Shown: positions 1 through 8,983, counted from the stretch's first letter. The stretch: 28,419 nt of DNA from JABMPO01 sp964539785 (GCA_964539785.1 CAZIJQ010000030.1:1-28419), one strand, 5' to 3'. Notes: generated by a model from the sequence alone, not told the origin. Numbers and translations: made by a program.

Positions 1-200
1 TAGTTAACGGTTGTTTGACCCTCTTTGGCAAAATGTTCCAGATTCCAGGTCATTATCTCAAAAGTGAAATTAGTTCCGAATTTAAGATCGGCCAGACCGC
101 TGATCTCCGGCAGTTTTTCCACATCAACCGGTTCAGCACAGGAACTGAATAAGATAATTAGAAGACTGATATAAATAATATCAGAGAACGATATGGTCAT
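1..200 (-). CDS. Lipoprotein of the endonuclease/exonuclease/phosphatase (EEP) family, 3' part beyond window
   Basis: The first 66 codons are visible and the gene runs off the left edge. The product begins with a short hydrophobic segment ending in a lipobox (LFSSC, Cys21), so it is probably a lipoprotein exported by Sec and lipidated. Residues 49-57 contain the EEP opening motif (IMTWNLEHF, with Asn53 the expected catalytic/metal-site Asn), followed by a GQTTVN segment that resembles GSTTING in the EEP enzyme at 11681-13420. Its ATG at 200-198 overlaps the TGA of the upstream gene (ATGA), so the two are probably translationally coupled. It is the third EEP-type protein in this window. The other catalytic residues lie outside the window, so activity cannot be judged. 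The EEP assignment rests on one motif plus context and similarity to the neighbours. Confidence 0.72.
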   Translation of the reverse strand, partial: MTISFSDIIYISLLIILFSSCAEPVDVEKLPEISGLADLKFGTNFTFEIMTWNLEHFAKEGQTTVN

Positions 201-2137
201 GGAGCCGGAAAAGCCAGTATTACTGGCCGATGATCCGATATAAATTTCTCATAAACTTCATAGCCACCCATATATTCACCGATCAACAGAGTTTGTACTT
301 TTAAAACGTCAGAACGGGGAATAAAAGTTTCAGAAACCAGAATATGATCCAGAAAACTCACATATGGTTCCTTGGGATATGAGGCCTGGTCTTTGTCATA
401 AACAATTTTTTCATTGACAAAATAAAAACGATTATCATCAAAAAATGGGTGGAATCCATGGGCATTATCCGCATCTTTCAGATCATCGTTCCAGTCACCA
501 AGAACGATGAAATTACGGTTACCTGAATTCCAGGCCTCTGCCAGATATTCGTGCAGCATGGCCACCGCCTTGCGGCGCCGGTCCAGGCCAGAGTCGCAGC
601 ATTTCATATGCAGGTTCACGATGCTGAAACGGGTTGTATCAGTACCACTACTATAGATGAAGTCGCCCTGTAGGGGCGGGCGGCCTGCAAAATTATAATC
701 ATTCTCGGCAAAGACTTCCACCTGGCGTTCCAGTTCAAACATATCCCTTTTATAGATAATTGCCATATCCATGAATGAACTCTGACGCGAAATAATAAAA
801 TCATAAACCGGAAGTTTATCCATCAACTTACTAAACCAGCCGGCGTAGCGAATTTCCTGGAAGGCAATCAAATCCGGATCTAAATCGGTTACAACCTCAG
901 CCAGGGCGTCCACAGTCTCATCCCAATTGTGAGGAAAAAATTCACAATTCCATGAGACAATTTCAATTTGATCGGTGGCGTTTATTGACGGCACCTCCCA
1001 ATTACTGGTAATATCCTGTAGCCCATCCGTTGGCCAGATTTTCCGGGAATTAGCATCTAAATTAATCCCCTTGGAATAATAGCTCACAAGCGCTTGCTCT
1101 TCACGTTCCATTATCCAGTCATGAATAGCATAATCCGGCTGGAAATCATCAGCCAGCAATGTCTGGGTGGTACGTCCATCGATTACCGATTCATAGCCCA
1201 CGAATCGTTCGGTTGTACGATCGATTAATAATTTGATATGGCCAATTTCAGTGCCACCGCCATAATTCTGAAACAGATAAGCGTGACTGGTTGGATCGTA
1301 CCAAGGGGTTGGATAGCTGCGGCTCACGCCCCCGGAGATGATCACATCCACTCCTTCGGCAAAATAACTCATTTGCAACGCGTTTAAAGGCGACTCGGAC
1401 GGGTCCCATTTCGGTGTCGTGGCCATGCTGTCAAGAAATAGCTGATACTCTTCCTCCCGATCGTACGGTTCGCCGGCACTAGTCAGACAGATAATAACAT
1501 CACAACCGGAATTCTGCAGTTCCGGGACCCATTTTCGCAGGGCCTGGACTTCTGTCAGGGCGCTGATACCGGGAATATTCTGGCGCAAGACCGTGTTCAC
1601 AATATCGGAAGATACAATTCCCAAGATACCAATTTTAATACCCTGAACTTCCCGGATGATATAGGGTAGTAGATTATCCGAATCCAACGGGCAGCTTTCG
1701 CAGATCAGATTAGAAGCCAGAAATGGAAAAGTGGCCGCTTCCGCCAGCTCATTCAGATTGGCCGCTCCCAGAACAAAATCATACTGGCCGGGAACCAAGG
1801 CTGAATAACCAACCCAGTTCATCCATTCCAGCATGGTTCGGCCTCCATCAAAAATCCCCAGGGGGTGACCCTGGAAGAAATTCCCCCCGTCAAAAATCAG
1901 TAATTCATCGCCTGTCTCTGCTAATTCTGCTCTCAGATCCTGCACATATTTATAAATCGCCGCACCACCCATCAACTGGGGAGGATATTCAGGATTCATA
2001 AAGGTAGCATATTGCTCACCGATCACACCGTGTAAATCATTGGTTGTAATCAGATGTACAGTGATCCGGTCACCTGCTGCAGAAACGACTTTAGACCAGA
2101 GTAATAATACCGCCAGAAAGACTAAATATTTTTTCAT
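197..2137 (-). CDS. Exported fusion: degenerate 5'-nucleotidase-type metallophosphoesterase domain plus EEP nuclease/phosphatase domain
   Basis: This is a 646-residue protein with a signal peptide (residues 1-20, cleavage after VSA). Residues 25-320 resemble the N-terminal metallophosphoesterase domain of UshA-type 5'-nucleotidases, including TTNDLHG (Asp34, His36). The other metal and catalytic motifs are altered: the usual GD is GGN (Asn86), GNHEFD is GQYDF (118-121), the LTH motif reads LTSAG (Ser220), and GHSH reads GGVSR (269-273). The usual 5'-nucleotidase C-terminal domain is absent. In its place residues 390-646 form an EEP domain with its catalytic residues present: Asn397 in SWN, Glu428 in FQE, His510 in NLHMKCC, Asp548/Asn550 in GDWND, DH 597-598 and SDH 634-636. 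I infer a periplasmic or surface enzyme acting on nucleic acid or another phosphodiester/phosphomonoester, with the N-terminal domain possibly only binding. It starts 4 bases after the upstream stop and overlaps the next gene by ATGA. Confidence 0.85.
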   Translation of the reverse strand: MKKYLVFLAVLLLWSKVVSAAGDRITVHLITTNDLHGVIGEQYATFMNPEYPPQLMGGAAIYKYVQDLRAELAETGDELLIFDGGNFFQGHPLGIFDGGRTMLEWMNWVGYSALVPGQYDFVLGAANLNELAEAATFPFLASNLICESCPLDSDNLLPYIIREVQGIKIGILGIVSSDIVNTVLRQNIPGISALTEVQALRKWVPELQNSGCDVIICLTSAGEPYDREEEYQLFLDSMATTPKWDPSESPLNALQMSYFAEGVDVIISGGVSRSYPTPWYDPTSHAYLFQNYGGGTEIGHIKLLIDRTTERFVGYESVIDGRTTQTLLADDFQPDYAIHDWIMEREEQALVSYYSKGINLDANSRKIWPTDGLQDITSNWEVPSINATDQIEIVSWNCEFFPHNWDETVDALAEVVTDLDPDLIAFQEIRYAGWFSKLMDKLPVYDFIISRQSSFMDMAIIYKRDMFELERQVEVFAENDYNFAGRPPLQGDFIYSSGTDTTRFSIVNLHMKCCDSGLDRRRKAVAMLHEYLAEAWNSGNRNFIVLGDWNDDLKDADNAHGFHPFFDDNRFYFVNEKIVYDKDQASYPKEPYVSFLDHILVSETFIPRSDVLKVQTLLIGEYMGGYEVYEKFISDHRPVILAFPAP

Positions 2138-2141
2138 AATG

Positions 2142-3497
2142 TCAGAACGTATACTTTACGCTAATTTTAACAGATAAATTGGATTCACTAACCCGATCCA
2201 GATCCGGCCGAACATCACCCAAAACCGGGAATACATCTGGGTAATCATAAGTAGAGATATAATAAGCACCTGCCAAATCAACTGCCAGATGCCCAAAATG
2301 TTTTCCTGTACCAAACGTAAAAATACTGGTAGGACTAACTCCATTGAACCGGGGTTCCCGAAATTCCAGGCCGGCCCGCACCGGTATTGTTTTAAGGGCC
2401 AGATATTCAAAACCGAATTTCCAGGAATCGACGCCCGGCATTTTCAGGGCGGCATTAGTAACATCGCTGTAATACTCAGCAACCTGCTGCCATTCAAAAG
2501 CAATTACCATGGGAACTTCACCAACCGTACGGTACTCCAATCCCAGTCGCTGGGTAAATGGTTTGAAATAATGAAGACCACGGGGCAGATAACCAACCTG
2601 GTCTGTGCTGTCAATGAAGTTTGCATAAACCGGTAAACCAGAATCTGTATTAAAACCCGGTGCCTGATAATCATCAGAATTGATCTCCAATTCCGAATCC
2701 ATCGACAGGGAAACCGTTAGACCGATTCCGGTGGAAATATTTACACCAAATGAATAGTAGCCGCTGGAATTAGGCTCTGTTGTCATATGTTGTGGCTGAA
2801 CATTTGACATGTAAACCGGGTCAACCAGAACCGTATCAACAAAATAGTCCTCGTTGAATTCACTCCCTGTCACAGTATGATAGCTGAATCCGGCAGCAAT
2901 AATATAATTTTTCACAATATCAAATTGTAAGCCACCACCAATAGTCGTGTGACTCAATCCACCTTCGGTACTGAAAACATGATACCCCAGCAAGGGATCT
3001 CGGTTACCTATATCTCCATCTTCCAGACTGGCCCGCCCCCGAATTTCTTCCTGGTATTCATAATTAAATGATGTGAGACTGCCAAATGAAATCCCTGCAC
3101 CAGCGCGGAGATTGTTCAGCAGTATTCCATAGACCAATCCGCCGTTATTACTATAATTCCGATTCCGGTTGAGCACGTAGTCACCCTCGGTGAGAAAATC
3201 ACCGAATGTATCCATCAGATCCAAACTTCGGCGCTCTAAAGTGGATGATATGGCGGTGTGCAAATCAATAGATAGGCCGGTTCTAGTATCGGCCAGGCAG
3301 GCGGGATTGGTCAGCAAAACGGTACTGGAATGGTCGGACACAGAATTGGTGTTGCCCATGGCTAAAGCCCGGGCAGAACCGGTGTGGATCTCGGTTCCGA
3401 TCAAACGGTTAAAATAACTTTGGCTGAATCCGATAACCGGTATTAAAGCCAGAACCAGTATAAGTTGCGGTGGATTAATAATGTGCTTAAATCGCAT
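2142..3497 (-). CDS. FadL/PorV-like outer-membrane beta-barrel protein
   Basis: This is a 451-residue exported protein. The signal peptide is about residues 1-25, with Gln following the predicted cleavage (GFS/QSYF). Near the N-terminus it has the pattern GSARALAMGNT...LLTNPACLAD, matching the small-residue/AMG...NPA signature of PorV/PorQ and FadL-like outer-membrane proteins. The rest is alternating beta-strand sequence, ending in aromatic VKYTF, a typical outer-membrane beta-signal for BAM insertion. It is longer than the PorV-like proteins elsewhere in the window (about 290-330 residues), so it may be a transporter-like barrel rather than a T9SS shuttle. The ATG overlaps the end of the HHH-barrel gene by 11 bases and the stop lies 4 bases before the nucleotidase-EEP gene, indicating co-transcription. 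Substrate is unknown. Confidence 0.75.
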   Translation of the reverse strand: MRFKHIINPPQLILVLALIPVIGFSQSYFNRLIGTEIHTGSARALAMGNTNSVSDHSSTVLLTNPACLADTRTGLSIDLHTAISSTLERRSLDLMDTFGDFLTEGDYVLNRNRNYSNNGGLVYGILLNNLRAGAGISFGSLTSFNYEYQEEIRGRASLEDGDIGNRDPLLGYHVFSTEGGLSHTTIGGGLQFDIVKNYIIAAGFSYHTVTGSEFNEDYFVDTVLVDPVYMSNVQPQHMTTEPNSSGYYSFGVNISTGIGLTVSLSMDSELEINSDDYQAPGFNTDSGLPVYANFIDSTDQVGYLPRGLHYFKPFTQRLGLEYRTVGEVPMVIAFEWQQVAEYYSDVTNAALKMPGVDSWKFGFEYLALKTIPVRAGLEFREPRFNGVSPTSIFTFGTGKHFGHLAVDLAGAYYISTYDYPDVFPVLGDVRPDLDRVSESNLSVKISVKYTF

Positions 3498-5967
3498 AAT
3501 CTAATTGTATCCTGAAATCAGTATTTTGATTATTAACCAGAGGATTACGAACCCAGTAATCCATGGAAGTCTGTCCGGCAGTGATCCGGGTCGAAGAATA
3601 ATCGATTGTATGACTTACTTTAAAACGTAGTGAAAAATGAGGGTTGGGTGCAAAATTGAAGGCAATCCAATTATGGACGGCACCTGCCTCAGAATTGAAT
3701 ATCCGAAAATCGGTATCCTCGAAATACCACAGAAAACCTTGTATATACAAAGATCCACCTCGAATTGAAAAATGTGAATCAAAATTATGGGTCAAGTTGA
3801 TCCCGATCGTTTCATCCGGAGCGCCCACATCACCAACTATCATATTGGCGCCTACCAGTGCGTTGCCGGTTAGGCGTGGCCGCGGTGAAAAGGTAGTATA
3901 CCCACGAGAATAAAGCAATTCAATCTGATTGAAACGCGACATACGCAGGCGAACCCGGACTCTGGTTTCTCTGGATTCAAATGGACTGGGATGGGACACA
4001 TCCAGGGCGCCCCGTTCCTGCCATTTCTGGCGGATATTAATTCGATAATTAAAAACCGGCCGCCAGTCAATCGTGGCCACCGTCCGGTAATACTTGGCCT
4101 TATCAGCCTGACGGGTCCAGGTATCCCAGTTCAACGTGCCTACAAAGGAGCGATGGAACTGGTAGCGCCCGGATAAAAAGGTACCAACTTCGGCCTGGGG
4201 TTGCGGATTACCTGAATACAGGTAGCTATAGACCGGATCCTCCAGCCAGTAGCTGTCCTCCAGAATAGTGGTTTTAAAACGCTGATAATTTGAGAATGAG
4301 CGCTGATAAGGATTATCAAATTCCAGATCATAATTGCGGTGGAGCGCCAGGATATTCAGATTGTTGAACTGGATATAGGCGCTGAGAACATAGGCATGGG
4401 GGTCGTTGCCCAACTTCAATAGCTTGTTATCCTGAGATAATTCACCATACTCTCCCTGCAGGGCAATATTTCCCAGGACATAGGTAAAGTCCAGGCCACT
4501 TACCCGCCGGAAGGACTGAGCCATATCCCATAGATCGGACTTACCAGACGAACTGTACATAGCAGCTATTTCCGGATCGGCAGAATTAGTCATGTACTGA
4601 AGGTAAAAAGCATCACCGGAATAGGCATCATAATCATTGACTGAATCAAATTCCGGACTGTCGTCATCAACACCACCGGTGATGGTATTCACAATCTGTG
4701 GCGAAAGTTCACGATCGTAGAGACTTTCATAAAAAGTGAAGCCGATATTCAGGCCAATCATCGGTGAAATGCGGATATTTCCACCCCAGGTAACCTCTGT
4801 AACTGATGAGGTCAGTTTATTGTAAATCTTGGTTGTATCCCCATAGGCACCCCAGGGCAAGCGGGGCTGCATAACAATCAGCGCTGAAAAACTGGTATCG
4901 GCATTGATAATGGCATCCCGGGGAGCTTTAGATCCGAAAAAGGCGCCACGGAACCAGGGGCTGGAAAACTGGAGTGCCGCGCCATTCAACACATATTCTA
5001 TCGAGCGGGTGGCATCGGGATAGATACCTTCAGCACGCTTGGTAAACCCATAACCGGTTCGCCGGGGGCTGAAGAAATCACCAGTTTCCATGACTACACC
5101 CTGTCCAAATGTTGCACTATAATTACCTACAACCAGGCGATCCAGCCGAACGGGACCCCAGTTTAACTTCTCAATTGAAAGATATTTTTTCTCACTGAAA
5201 ATATCTTCCGGATCACCCATGTTTTTCCGGAATACATAACCGGCTTTCAAGTGATTGCCATACACAATAGAAGCCTTACGGTAATTTTCCGGCCGACTGG
5301 CATCAGCAAAAGCCAGAACGAGACCCTCATCGTCCGGGTTGGTTGTCACCGGGACGGTACGGAACAACTGGGTAATGCGGGCATGGGGCTGTGGTTTGCT
5401 CAGTGAATCAGTTTCAAAGCGGATAAAATCGACCAGGTTGCGGTAGCCGTAATAACTTATTCCCGGTGAATTGCGCAATTCAAAGGAACCTTTGATCTCG
5501 CCCCGTTGCTGCTGCTTCAATACCGCCACTACATCAATCGGGCTGAGGTTGGGAAGGGCGATCAGGTCGTCATAATTCATTGTATTAATGTCAGCAGGAT
5601 CAAAAGAGCGGTCCAACCAGATTTCCGACAAACCTTCCGTATTGCCCTCGGCCGCCAGCCATTGATCGACCTTGTAGGCCGCTGCGGTATTGTTTTCCAG
5701 AAAATCCGAAAGCTCCGGTATCCTGACTTCCACATGGGGTTTCAGCTTATGCACATCATCGATTGAAAAACCGGGTAATTCGGCCAGGTCATAAATTGTC
5801 TTGAAGTAATGATTTACCGACAGGAGCTGCTCAATTGTCAGTATCTGTTCGGTCGATAATGGCAGCGTAGCAAGGTCTGCAGAAGTAGCTTCGTTCAGAT
5901 TGATCTTCTGTCCCAAACCAGATAGTAGAGATAGGCTTAACGCCAGAATTATTATTCGATTGCGCAT
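3487..5967 (-). CDS. Outer-membrane beta-barrel protein with N-terminal helix-hairpin-helix (ComEA-like) motifs
   Basis: This is an 826-residue exported protein with the signal peptide ending near residue 19 and Gln20 at the predicted mature N-terminus (GLG/QKIN). Residues 21-80 read as a ComEA-like helix-hairpin-helix unit (INLNEATSADLATLP, then DLAELPGFS). A second copy spans about residues 125-183 (DINTMNYDDLIALP, then LRNSPGISYYGYRNLVDFI). The remaining 640 or so residues are beta-rich, with many aromatic and charged alternations, consistent with a large outer-membrane barrel, and end in a short strand (IQLDYAI). HHH motifs usually contact the DNA backbone, so this protein could bind DNA at the outer membrane, but they also occur in proteins of unknown role in FCB bacteria. 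It overlaps the next gene by 11 bases and follows the PorV/PorQ-like gene after a 20-base gap. Function is unproven. Confidence 0.78.
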   Translation of the reverse strand: MRNRIIILALSLSLLSGLGQKINLNEATSADLATLPLSTEQILTIEQLLSVNHYFKTIYDLAELPGFSIDDVHKLKPHVEVRIPELSDFLENNTAAAYKVDQWLAAEGNTEGLSEIWLDRSFDPADINTMNYDDLIALPNLSPIDVVAVLKQQQRGEIKGSFELRNSPGISYYGYRNLVDFIRFETDSLSKPQPHARITQLFRTVPVTTNPDDEGLVLAFADASRPENYRKASIVYGNHLKAGYVFRKNMGDPEDIFSEKKYLSIEKLNWGPVRLDRLVVGNYSATFGQGVVMETGDFFSPRRTGYGFTKRAEGIYPDATRSIEYVLNGAALQFSSPWFRGAFFGSKAPRDAIINADTSFSALIVMQPRLPWGAYGDTTKIYNKLTSSVTEVTWGGNIRISPMIGLNIGFTFYESLYDRELSPQIVNTITGGVDDDSPEFDSVNDYDAYSGDAFYLQYMTNSADPEIAAMYSSSGKSDLWDMAQSFRRVSGLDFTYVLGNIALQGEYGELSQDNKLLKLGNDPHAYVLSAYIQFNNLNILALHRNYDLEFDNPYQRSFSNYQRFKTTILEDSYWLEDPVYSYLYSGNPQPQAEVGTFLSGRYQFHRSFVGTLNWDTWTRQADKAKYYRTVATIDWRPVFNYRINIRQKWQERGALDVSHPSPFESRETRVRVRLRMSRFNQIELLYSRGYTTFSPRPRLTGNALVGANMIVGDVGAPDETIGINLTHNFDSHFSIRGGSLYIQGFLWYFEDTDFRIFNSEAGAVHNWIAFNFAPNPHFSLRFKVSHTIDYSSTRITAGQTSMDYWVRNPLVNNQNTDFRIQLDYAI

Positions 5968-5987
5968 TACGATTATCTTCTATCCAA

Positions 5988-6863
5988 TTATTTATAGGCG
6001 AAAGTCAAACCAAACTGATGGGTCAGCGGCAAAACCGGGTGATTTAGTAAACTGTAGCTGATACCAATATCAGCCACCTTCAGTTCAATGCCACCACCAA
6101 AACGATTAGGGTTGGACTGGGCACCCATCCGGAAAATGATCAAATCGTTTAACGAATACTGAAAACCACCTTTAACCAGGATACCCTCCCCCAACTGTCG
6201 GTCCATATTTAGTGATGTGATCAAGCTGGTAAAAGGAACGTAAGCAATACCAACACTTAACCGGCGGGGCAGATAGGAAGAGGATTCTCCCACTCCCATT
6301 TGGGGTGAATTGACATTTTTCAGATAAGCTCCGATACGGTGCTTGCCCCTTAAAACCGCCAGGAAGCCGATATCCAGTCCAAAGGCGTTTCCTCTGGCGG
6401 AAGCGAAACCGTCGCTGCCGTCACCGCTGACTCCAGCCGTTGCTCCCAGCTCCCAGGAGTAGTAGTGCAGAGAATATCCCAGCATCAAGCGGGAATTCCG
6501 GTCAGCCTGGAGATCAAATCCATTCGAAAAGCTCAGGGTCTGTTCACTGGACAGGGTAGCGCTGTGATATTCCGTTTTTGAGTTCTGACCAGATATACCA
6601 ACTGATCCCAGACAGGGTAATTGTAAAACGACACCAAAATCGAGGTAGGGAATATTCACGATTCGACCACTTCCAGCCCGAAATCGGAAATTTGAAATCT
6701 CCGCCAGACCGGCGGGGTTATGGTACAGATTACTGCTATTGCCCGGGTTGGCCACGACTGCTCCCGCCATAGCTGTGGCTTCGGTGCCGGTGTAAAGATA
6801 ATCACTGGCTACCTGGCTGAAAACACCTGATATTAGAGAAAGAAGTAATAGGAATTTTTTCAT
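5988..6863 (-). CDS. PorV/PorQ-family outer-membrane protein
   Basis: This is a 291-residue exported barrel protein. I chose the ATG at 6863 (MKKFLLLLSLISGVFS) because it gives a clean signal peptide. A TTG at 6875 in the same frame would add four residues. The predicted cleavage leaves Gln (VFS/QVASDYL). The N-terminal mature part, YTGTEATAMAGA...NLYHNPAGLA, is the PorV/PorQ signature (A-M-A/G-G-A ... N-P-A-G). The rest is short amphipathic strands with glycine turns, ending HQFGLTFAYK. PorV proteins shuttle T9SS cargo and anchor the attachment complex, while PorQ binds the sortase PorU. Which role applies here cannot be read from the sequence. It sits directly after a large secreted LTD protein and before the HHH barrel, so a partnership with those surface proteins is plausible. 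Confidence 0.8.
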   Translation of the reverse strand: MKKFLLLLSLISGVFSQVASDYLYTGTEATAMAGAVVANPGNSSNLYHNPAGLAEISNFRFRAGSGRIVNIPYLDFGVVLQLPCLGSVGISGQNSKTEYHSATLSSEQTLSFSNGFDLQADRNSRLMLGYSLHYYSWELGATAGVSGDGSDGFASARGNAFGLDIGFLAVLRGKHRIGAYLKNVNSPQMGVGESSSYLPRRLSVGIAYVPFTSLITSLNMDRQLGEGILVKGGFQYSLNDLIIFRMGAQSNPNRFGGGIELKVADIGISYSLLNHPVLPLTHQFGLTFAYK

Positions 6864-6875
6864 TTTTATCGCCAA

Positions 6876-8930
6876 TTAGAATTTGACACCGATTACAATC
6901 GGTGCAGTATCGGTAGTGGTCTTCCCAGATTGGAAATTTGTTGCTTCAATATGCATGAAATAGGTACCGGGAGGCACGATTTGCCCCAGGTGATCCCGAC
7001 CATCCCAACCAGCCCAGGACTCGGTACGCTGGACCTCACCGGCATCAGCATAGTATTCATCCACCAGCGAAGTGACAAATCGTCCTGAGATATCGAACAC
7101 CCGCACGATCACCCGCGAATTAGCAGGGAAGGAATATTCGTAATCCAGGTGCTCGCCCATGGTGGGTAACAACACATAAGGTGCCGGATTTATGCTGGCC
7201 CTGGTGTACTCACCGGGATAAATGCAATCACCGTATTCATTAGTCTGGGCATAAGGATCGGGACAGCCATAAATTTTTACGATATCGAAATCATCAAAAC
7301 CCCCAACGCCGATCTGCCAGACGGCGTTCTTGGCGTAAAAGCTTGCAACACCGGTAGCACGGATCACAAACTTATTGAATGGCGGCAGCAGGAGAAAAGC
7401 CTGGGGCGAATTAGGAATATCCCAGTCGCTGGGCCAGATTGTGCATTCCACCCGATAACCTTCATTGTCTTCCAGGGTCAGGGAATGGGGACCGTTATAA
7501 ACAGTAATATCAAAATAGTCCACCAGCAGCCCCTGGACGACGACGGTTTCACCTTCGTAACCACCGGCAAGAATATCCTTGAACGGAATCAGACTGGCTG
7601 ACAGATCGGTGATATTCAGTGTTTTCCAACTTGTTGAATCCTGCAGACCATCATCATCGGTAGCTCGGATTCTCCATTTCAGGGCGCCTTCAGAATTGAA
7701 TGGATCAAGGTTGGTGGAATAATTATTATCGCCGATATCATCCATTACAGTGCTTTGCACAGCGCCACCGTCGAACTGATACAATAGCTCCACAGCGGTC
7801 ACGACATTGTTATCGGTTACCACAGCGGAAAAAAACAACGTATTGTCAGGTTCCGGGTTGGCGGGACTAACAGTGGCTGAGGTGATTTCCGGAGCTCCGG
7901 AGCCAATAGTTACCACCTGCCAGTCAGTTGAATCTTTTAGCCCTACCTCATCGGTGGCCCGGATTTTCCACTGTAGAACCCCTGCAATTTCAGCCACAGG
8001 CAATGTAAGTGAATAATTGTCGACTGTTGTGGAGGTCATGGCAGACACTTCGGTGCTACCGTCGAAGATCTGAATCAATTCAACTGTGGTCGTAATACCA
8101 TCATCGGTCACTACCGCACTGAAACTGAGTTGATCGCCCACTACCGGTTCGTCCGGTGCCATGGAAAAAGAAACGATATTCGGTTTGCCAGAAGCCAGAG
8201 GTAAAACCTGCCAGGTTTGTGCCAGGTTTTCACTGGTCTCATCATGACCAGTAATGCCGTTACCACCGATTGCGGTTTCGGTATCTTCGCCACTAATCCG
8301 GAATAATTTTTCTTCATCGTCATGCCCGGGTAAATAATCCTGTTGTGAAACCGGAGTATCGTCCAGGTAGCCTGGTATTCCACTTTTATCCACGGCATGC
8401 GAATTATCAATCCACAGCAGGTAATCAACATCAAGCACTTTGGTTGAATCACTATCCCAGTAAAACAATACCAACGTTTCGGCTGAAGTGGCATCCAGAA
8501 CATTGAATGGAGCTGCAGGCAGGCTATTAACTCCATCTATGGCGGATCGGAAACTTTCCTTCAGGGTCAGGTCCGGATCAACACCATACTCCGATTTGTA
8601 GGTTGTGCTATCATACACACCGATGATTATTGATTGGCCTGCCGCCAATGAGTATCCGTCGCGAAATCGCAGAATGAAATCAAATGGTTCCCCACTCCAG
8701 TAATCTATACTGTCTGGTAAATTGTAGTAGTATTTCCCGGTGGTGGGCTGAGTGCCATCAGTAATATAATAATTCGACAGATCCACAACCACGTTGGTGG
8801 GATTCTGGATAGCGATGTAAGATCCGGCCGTCGGCTGGAGCACCAGTTCAGAAAAAACCAGGTGATCCGGACTTCCGTTCAAAAGAACGACCATCAAAAT
8901 GAATCCAAATAAATATTTCAGATTTTTCAC
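6876..8930 (-). CDS. Secreted multidomain surface protein: lamin-tail-like, two Ig-like, OB-fold and FlgD-like/C-terminal sorting domains
   Basis: I prefer the GTG at 8930 (684 residues) because TGAGGTAGAA stands just before it as a ribosome-binding site and it gives a clean signal peptide (MKNLKYLFGFILMVVLLNG). An in-frame TTG at 8948 would add six residues. Domains by eye: lamin-tail-like region, residues 22-240 (LVFSELVLQPTAGSYIAIQNPT, DLSNYYITDG); two tandem Ig-like repeats of about 95 residues (250-343 and 346-441), each ending in a WKIRATDE/WRIRATDD...DSTxW motif; an OB-fold-like domain, 450-553 (GETVVVQGLLVDYFDITVYNG); and a FlgD-like terminal domain, 585-684 (RVFDISGRFV, GWDGRDHLGQIVPPGTYFMHIEA). 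The end (PIVIGVKF) differs from the lysine-ended CTDs of its neighbours. No catalytic domain is recognised. Probably a surface adhesin or nuclease accessory factor. Confidence 0.78.
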   Translation of the reverse strand: MKNLKYLFGFILMVVLLNGSPDHLVFSELVLQPTAGSYIAIQNPTNVVVDLSNYYITDGTQPTTGKYYYNLPDSIDYWSGEPFDFILRFRDGYSLAAGQSIIIGVYDSTTYKSEYGVDPDLTLKESFRSAIDGVNSLPAAPFNVLDATSAETLVLFYWDSDSTKVLDVDYLLWIDNSHAVDKSGIPGYLDDTPVSQQDYLPGHDDEEKLFRISGEDTETAIGGNGITGHDETSENLAQTWQVLPLASGKPNIVSFSMAPDEPVVGDQLSFSAVVTDDGITTTVELIQIFDGSTEVSAMTSTTVDNYSLTLPVAEIAGVLQWKIRATDEVGLKDSTDWQVVTIGSGAPEITSATVSPANPEPDNTLFFSAVVTDNNVVTAVELLYQFDGGAVQSTVMDDIGDNNYSTNLDPFNSEGALKWRIRATDDDGLQDSTSWKTLNITDLSASLIPFKDILAGGYEGETVVVQGLLVDYFDITVYNGPHSLTLEDNEGYRVECTIWPSDWDIPNSPQAFLLLPPFNKFVIRATGVASFYAKNAVWQIGVGGFDDFDIVKIYGCPDPYAQTNEYGDCIYPGEYTRASINPAPYVLLPTMGEHLDYEYSFPANSRVIVRVFDISGRFVTSLVDEYYADAGEVQRTESWAGWDGRDHLGQIVPPGTYFMHIEATNFQSGKTTTDTAPIVIGVKF

Positions 8931-8944
8931 TTCTACCTCATTAA

Positions 8945-8983
8945 TCAATTTCAGGATCCAAACACTCCTGATTGAGTTTTTTT
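8945..8983 (+). terminator. Inverted repeat followed by T-tract between two cargo genes (terminator-like on the plus strand)
   Basis: The arms TCAAT-TT-CAGGA and TCCTG-ATTGA flank a 9-base loop, giving a 10-bp stem with a 2-base bulge. On the plus strand the stem is followed by G and seven Ts (8977-8983), the form of an intrinsic terminator. Both flanking genes are on the minus strand. There the hairpin lies after the stop of the 872-residue protein and just before the ribosome-binding site of the next gene, with no T-tract following. It could stop antisense transcription, or act as an mRNA processing or stability hairpin between cargo genes. Confidence 0.45.

Noticed and set aside
7600..8160. 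Possible tandem DNA repeat in the Ig-like region of the LTD protein
   Set aside because: The repeat is at protein level (two related domains with RATDE/RATDD motifs). The DNA copies have diverged and need no special explanation.
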